Assembly: GCA_016932895.1 (NCBI GenBank)
Contig: JAFGCA010000251.1
Location: 1 to 9,906, forward strand
Origin: Sedimentisphaerales bacterium
GTDB taxonomy: Bacteria > Planctomycetota > Phycisphaerae > Sedimentisphaerales > SG8-4
DNA length: 9,906 nt
Direction: 5' to 3'
In this document: in pieces, positions 6,655 to 9,906 of the stretch
Numbering within the stretch: the stretch's first letter is position 1
Layout: each line of letters starts with the position of its first letter
The notes under the pieces: model-generated
Seen by the model: only the letters and a program-made list of their open reading frames with translations
Told to the model about the DNA's origin: nothing
Databases searched by the model: none
Made by a program: the position numbers and the translations under genes

Positions 6655-9237
6655 TTGACAACTCCAGATAGTGGAAACGGCGGTTCGGGTATCGGCGGGG
6701 CAATCGTTGCTTTGCGGTTTGTTGTTGTGACGGTTTTCCTCTTTGCGTCGTTGTTTTGCCCGGAGAGAGCCGACGCGCAGGGGACGCGGTCGGATTACGA
6801 GCGGGCGCTGGGGCTGCGTGAGGCGACGGCGAACAAAGTGTACCGGGACCGGGTTCGGCCGCACTGGTTTGCGGACAACGCGCGATTCTGGTATCGCAAC
6901 GACCTGCGCGACGGCAAGCGGGAGTTCGTTCTCGTGGACGCTGAAGCGGGCACGCGGCAGCCCGCTTTCGATCATGACCGTCTGGCCGCGGCGCTGGCGG
7001 AGACTACCGGCCGGGAGGTGTCCGCCGATCGACTTGCCATCGACCGGTTGACTTTCGACGAAGCCGGAACGTCCCTCGCGTTCAGCTACAAAGACAAGGC
7101 GTGGACGTGTGACCTGAACTCATACGAAATCGAGGCCGCGACGCGGGACGATCGGGCAGGCTCGGCGCTGGAGCCGTTACGCTGGCCCCGATCGAGCCGC
7201 CAGACCGGGGAGGAGACCTCGATCACCTTCATCAATCGCACCAAGAAGGACATTGAGATTCACTGGGTCGACTCCGAGCGGCAGCGCAAGCGCTACGCCA
7301 CGGTGGCCGCCGGGGCGCAGCATCGTCAGCACACCTATGCCGGCCACGTCTGGCTGGTCACGGACAAGGAGGGAAAGGTGCTGGTTGCGTTCATGGCGGA
7401 TGAGGCGGCGGGCGATGCGGTGATCGACGAGCAGACAGTGCGCGAGGCCGCCAATCGCCGGGGTCCCAGCGAGCCCAGAGGGCCCCGCTCACGTGCCGAA
7501 TCGCCCGACGGCAAATGGGCGGCCTTCATCCAGGATCACAACCTTCACGTGCGGAATCTGGAGACGGAGGAAGAGATCGCGTTGACCGACGATGGGTCCG
7601 AAGCCGACGCCTATTCGGATCGATTCCACTGGTCGCCGGACTCGGCGAAACTCGTGGTCCTGCGCGTCCGCAAGGGGTTCGACCGGGAAATTCATCTGAT
7701 CGAATCGTCGCCGGAGGACCAGTTGCAGCCCAAGCCGCACACGCTGTCGTATCGCAAGCCGGGAGACGACATTCCTCTGGCCCGGCCGCACCTGTTCGAT
7801 GTGGCCTCCAGGCGGCACGTTCCTATCTCGGACGAGCTGTTCCCGAATCCCTGGAGTATCTCCGAGATTCACTGGTGGCCCGATGCCGGGCGGTTCACGT
7901 TCCTCTACAACCAGCGCGGGCACCAGGTCCTGCGCATCATCGCGGTGGACGCCGAGAGCGGCCAGGCCAGCGCCATCGTCGACGAGCACAGCGACACGTT
8001 CATCGACTACGCCGGCAAGCGATTCAGCCACTACCTGGATGCGACGAGCGAAATCATCTGGATGTCCGAACGCGACGGCTGGAACCACCTGTATCTCTAC
8101 GATGCCGAAACGGGCCGCGTGAAGAACCCGATCACCCGGGGCCAGTGGGTAGTTCGTGGCGTGGATCGCGTGGACGACGAGAAACGGCAGATCTGGTTTC
8201 GCGCCGGCGGCATTCGGTCGGAGCAGGACCCATACTATGTGCATCACTGCCGGATCAGCTTCGACGGCTCGGGGCTCGTCGTGCTCACCGAGGGCGACGG
8301 GACGCACGATGTGGACTTCTCGCCAGACCGGCGATTTTTGCTGGACCGGTGGTCGCGCGTCGATCGGCCGCCGGTTACGGAACTGCGAAGCGCCGACGAC
8401 GGTCGCTTGATTTGCGAACTGGAGCAGGCCGACTGGACGGACCTGCTCGATACGGGCTGGCGCGCCCCGGAGCGGTTCGTTGCGAAAGGCCGTGACGGCC
8501 AAACCGATATCTACGGGATCATCATTCGGCCGAGCGACTTTGATCCGGATGGAAGCTATCCGGTCATCGAGGAGATCTATGCGGGCCCGCAGGGAGCGTT
8601 CGTGCCGAAATCCTTCGGTCTGGCGGTCAAACAGCACGCCATCGCCGAACTCGGTTTCATCGTGGTGCAGATGGACGGCATGGGCACCTCGTACCGCTCG
8701 AAGGCCTTTCACGATGTGTGCTGCAAGAATCTGGGCGATTCCGGATTCCCCGACCGCATTCTGTGGATGAAAGCGGCGGCGGCGAAGTACCCGTACATGG
8801 ACCTGACGCATGTCGGCATCTACGGGGGTTCGGCGGGCGGCCAGAGCACGCTGCGCGGACTCCTGGCCCACGGCGATTTCTACAAAGTCGGTGTCGCCGA
8901 TTGCGGCTGTCACGACAACCGGATGGACAAAATCTGGTGGAACGAGCTGTGGATGGGCTGGCCGCTGGGGCCGCACTACGAAGAGCAGTCCAACGTCACG
9001 CAGGCGCACAAGCTGCAGGGCAAGCTGCTGCTGACCGTCGGCGAGCTGGACCGGAACGTCGATCCGGCCTCGACGATGCAGGTCGTCGATGCGCTGATCA
9101 AGGCCGACAAAGACTTCGATTTGCTGATCGTCCCGGGGGCCGGACACGGCGTGGGCGAGAGACCCTATGCCAGCCGGCGACGCATGGATTTCTTCGTCCG
9201 CCACCTGCTCGGCGTCGAACCCCGCAGCCGGCCGTAA
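6655..9237 (+). CDS. Secreted S9-family (prolyl oligopeptidase / DPP-IV-like) serine peptidase with embedded VHL-like beta domain
   Basis: Exported peptidase of 860 residues from this start. Domains: signal peptide with a hydrophobic core at about 20-35 and likely cleavage after A-D-A near residue 41; first propeller segments (about 45-175); VHL-like beta domain (about 187-252); remaining beta-propeller (about 278-600); C-terminal alpha/beta-hydrolase. The catalytic triad is visible: S726 in G-G-S-A-G-G, D799 in G-E-L-D-R-N-V-D, and H831 in G-A-G-H-G. The M-D-G-M-G-T-S-Y-R segment near 675 matches the family's D-G-R-G-T motif, with Met in place of Arg. I do not see the D-W-V-Y-E-E-E motif that holds the substrate amino terminus in true DPP-IV enzymes, so dipeptidyl specificity is doubtful. 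Start uncertain: TTG 6655 has AAAGGG 7 nt upstream. ATG 6607 has no Shine-Dalgarno. TTG 6712 gives the shortest clean signal peptide. It stands alone, transcribed away from the zinc-ribbon gene. Confidence 0.93.
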   Translation: MTTPDSGNGGSGIGGAIVALRFVVVTVFLFASLFCPERADAQGTRSDYERALGLREATANKVYRDRVRPHWFADNARFWYRNDLRDGKREFVLVDAEAGTRQPAFDHDRLAAALAETTGREVSADRLAIDRLTFDEAGTSLAFSYKDKAWTCDLNSYEIEAATRDDRAGSALEPLRWPRSSRQTGEETSITFINRTKKDIEIHWVDSERQRKRYATVAAGAQHRQHTYAGHVWLVTDKEGKVLVAFMADEAAGDAVIDEQTVREAANRRGPSEPRGPRSRAESPDGKWAAFIQDHNLHVRNLETEEEIALTDDGSEADAYSDRFHWSPDSAKLVVLRVRKGFDREIHLIESSPEDQLQPKPHTLSYRKPGDDIPLARPHLFDVASRRHVPISDELFPNPWSISEIHWWPDAGRFTFLYNQRGHQVLRIIAVDAESGQASAIVDEHSDTFIDYAGKRFSHYLDATSEIIWMSERDGWNHLYLYDAETGRVKNPITRGQWVVRGVDRVDDEKRQIWFRAGGIRSEQDPYYVHHCRISFDGSGLVVLTEGDGTHDVDFSPDRRFLLDRWSRVDRPPVTELRSADDGRLICELEQADWTDLLDTGWRAPERFVAKGRDGQTDIYGIIIRPSDFDPDGSYPVIEEIYAGPQGAFVPKSFGLAVKQHAIAELGFIVVQMDGMGTSYRSKAFHDVCCKNLGDSGFPDRILWMKAAAAKYPYMDLTHVGIYGGSAGGQSTLRGLLAHGDFYKVGVADCGCHDNRMDKIWWNELWMGWPLGPHYEEQSNVTQAHKLQGKLLLTVGELDRNVDPASTMQVVDALIKADKDFDLLIVPGAGHGVGERPYASRRRMDFFVRHLLGVEPRSRP
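7213..7410 (+). other. VHL-like beta domain inside the S9 peptidase
   Basis: Residues about 187-252 of the peptidase. From F192 to D237 the sequence aligns without gaps to human pVHL F76-D121 (recalled from memory). Matching positions: N194-R195 (N78-R79), W204 (W88), Y214 (Y98), G220 (G104), H226 (H110), T227 (S111), Y228 (Y112), G230 (G114), H231 (H115), W233-L234 (W117-L118). In pVHL, W88, Y98, S111, H115 and W117 form the pocket that binds hydroxyproline of HIF-alpha; all are kept, with Thr for Ser. No alpha domain (elongin-binding) follows. A Pro/Arg/Ser-rich linker leads back to the propeller at S-P-D-G-K-W. Confidence 0.85.
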
Positions 9238-9305
9238 GATATCTTCCGCAACCAAACGGGGGACCGCGAAGACCTGAAATTACTCATGGTCTGGCTCGAC
9301 TTTTA

Positions 9306-9348
9306 CGATCCGCGAGGTAGAGATCCCGGTCCCCAGGCCGGCGGATCG
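9306..9348 (+). repeat. Inverted repeat downstream of the peptidase gene
   Basis: CGATCCGC (9306-9313) and GCGGATCG (9341-9348) are perfect 8-nt arms around a 27-nt loop, about 70 nt after the stop codon. A run of five T (9367-9371) follows after 18 nt, with a small GCTG-ATG-CAGC hairpin between. It may end or protect the peptidase transcript, but the distance to the T-run makes it a poor intrinsic terminator. Confidence 0.3.
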
Positions 9349-9435
9349 CGGCTGATGCAGCGAAAATTTTTCCGAGAAGCAAAGGGCTATAACACCCGGG
9401 GAAAGGGGCTTCAGAGGCGCGGGAGGGCTTTTTAT

Positions 9436-9464
9436 TTCGGACGGGGCCGCCTATTTTGTATAAT
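9436..9464 (+). promoter_or_regulatory. Candidate promoter with perfect -10 TATAAT, possibly leaderless
   Basis: TATAAT at 9459-9464 is a perfect -10 box. TTCGGA at 9436-9441 is a poor -35 (3 of 6) at 17-nt spacing. Transcription would begin about 7 nt after the -10, at 9471-9472, which is the A of the ATG of the next gene, so the mRNA would have no leader. Confidence 0.5.
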
Positions 9465-9471
9465 GGGATAG

Positions 9472-9660
9472 ATGGTGCGTAAACTGGTACAAGTACACCG
9501 TTTGGATAACTACGACGAGGTCGGCCAGAATCTGCAGTACTGGCTGAGCCGGCCGGGCGCAGAGCGTCTGGCCGCGGTCGATTTCTTGAGGCGGCAGCTC
9601 TATGGAGACACAAAAGGACTTCGAAAAACTGTTGGTGTTATTCAACGAGCACGAAGTTGA
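9472..9660 (+). CDS. Small conserved-looking protein paired with a nucleotidyltransferase
   Basis: The 62-residue, basic, soluble-looking protein has no signal or membrane segment. Visible features are H-R-L-D-N-Y near the start, the core Y-W-L-S-R-P-x2-E-R-L-A-A-V-x-F-L-R-R-Q at about residues 24-42, and a basic tail. I recall short proteins with this W-L-S-x-P-x-E-R-x-A-A-V-x-F-L-R core directly before nucleotidyltransferase-like genes, which supports a real gene. A partner or antitoxin-like role is inference from context only. Its last 59 nt overlap the next gene in another frame. The start ATG 9472 lies just after TATAAT and has no Shine-Dalgarno, which would fit a leaderless message. Confidence 0.75.
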   Translation: MVRKLVQVHRLDNYDEVGQNLQYWLSRPGAERLAAVDFLRRQLYGDTKGLRKTVGVIQRARS

Positions 9661-9906
9661 ATACGTCGTCGTGGGCGGCTACGCGCTGGCCTTCCACGGG
9701 GTCCCGCGGGTCACGGGCGATCTCGATCTGCTCGTCAAGGCCGACCACGAGAACGCCGGGCGCATCCTGGCCGCTTTGGATGAGTTCGATTTTGCCTCCA
9801 TGCAGTTGACACGGGCCGATTTTGCCATGCCGGGCAATGTCGTCGAGCTGGGCGAGCCGCCCGTGCAGATTGATATCATGACGGGCCTTACCGGTTTGTC
9901 GTGGGA
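9602..9906 (+). CDS. Nucleotidyltransferase-fold protein (DUF6036/AbiEii-like), 3' end outside window
   Basis: 101 residues are visible, and the frame stays open to the right edge. The N-terminal helix is followed by V-V-V-G25-G26-Y-A-L-A-F-H-G and then T-G-D40-L-D42-L-L-V, the G-G...D-x-D signature of the polymerase-beta/minimal nucleotidyltransferase superfamily. D91 in V-Q-I-D-I-M is a good candidate for the third metal-binding acid. Family members include toxins or partners of two-gene modules (AbiEii, MNT) as well as antibiotic nucleotidyltransferases. The pairing with a small upstream gene favours the first kind, but no activity can be assigned. Start ATG 9602 has GAGG 10 nt upstream inside the overlapping gene. 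Confidence 0.85.
   Translation, partial: METQKDFEKLLVLFNEHEVEYVVVGGYALAFHGVPRVTGDLDLLVKADHENAGRILAALDEFDFASMQLTRADFAMPGNVVELGEPPVQIDIMTGLTGLSW

Noticed and set aside
6655..6660. Perfect TTGACA, possible -35 box
   Set aside because: No -10-like hexamer lies 16-19 nt downstream, and it overlaps the likely start codon.
9236..9245. Palindrome AAGATATCTT at the peptidase stop codon
   Set aside because: Short, single, and without a partner site or extended symmetry.
7489..9255. 588-codon open frame on the minus strand
   Set aside because: Exactly antisense to the peptidase gene, whose catalytic motifs are clear; long antisense frames are expected at high G/C third position.
9421..9434. G-rich stretch followed by T-run, possible terminator
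   Set aside because: AGGGCT occurs as a direct repeat, not inverted; no stem forms before the T-run.
9286..9471. 61-codon open frame between peptidase and small gene
   Set aside because: Arg/Gly-rich low-information sequence with no domain, no Shine-Dalgarno and no conserved motif.
1..9906. CRISPR arrays, tRNA or rRNA genes, insertion sequences
   Set aside because: I saw no regularly spaced repeats, no cloverleaf or rRNA-like sequence, and no transposase or terminal inverted repeats.

Overview
The window is GC-rich, with strong G/C bias at third codon positions and densely packed genes. I infer a Gram-negative-type bacterium, most likely of the Planctomycetota/PVC group. Three things point there: an inner/periplasmic/outer-membrane efflux system, a zinc-ribbon plus multi-TM protein of a style common in planctomycetes, and a secreted S9 peptidase carrying a VHL-like domain. 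The taxonomic call is inference; there is no rRNA or marker gene here.

Left block (minus strand, about 1-5137): a heavy-metal efflux operon. In transcription order it holds a small His/Cys-rich secreted protein (4694-5137), a TolC-type outer-membrane lipoprotein (3155-4579), a periplasmic adaptor (1780-3165) and an RND pump (starts at 1742 and runs off the left edge). The outer-membrane and adaptor genes overlap by 11 nt and the pump follows after 37 nt, so the three structural genes look co-translated. A plausible sigma70-type promoter (5212-5241) precedes the first gene. Metal ligands recur along the pathway: a His/Cys-rich first protein, an acidic His/Cys N-terminus and a Cys-Ala-His C-terminus on the adaptor, and a Cys3His insertion in the pump's periplasmic domain that copies the spacing of the heavy-metal-binding domain normally found elsewhere. 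No regulator gene is visible.

Middle (5364-6407, minus): a zinc-ribbon domain, a Pro-rich linker and about six membrane segments; function unknown. Its 5' end faces a divergent intergenic region (6408-6654).

Right block (plus strand): a secreted S9 (prolyl oligopeptidase/DPP-IV-like) serine peptidase ending at 9237. Between its first propeller segments and the rest of the propeller sits a domain that aligns without gaps, over about 46 residues, with the beta domain of the von Hippel-Lindau protein, including the residues that form the hydroxyproline pocket. This is the most striking observation in the window. After a 234-nt gap comes a two-gene module: a 62-residue protein (9472-9660), possibly from a leaderless transcript, overlapping by 59 nt a nucleotidyltransferase-fold protein (from 9602) that is cut by the right edge.
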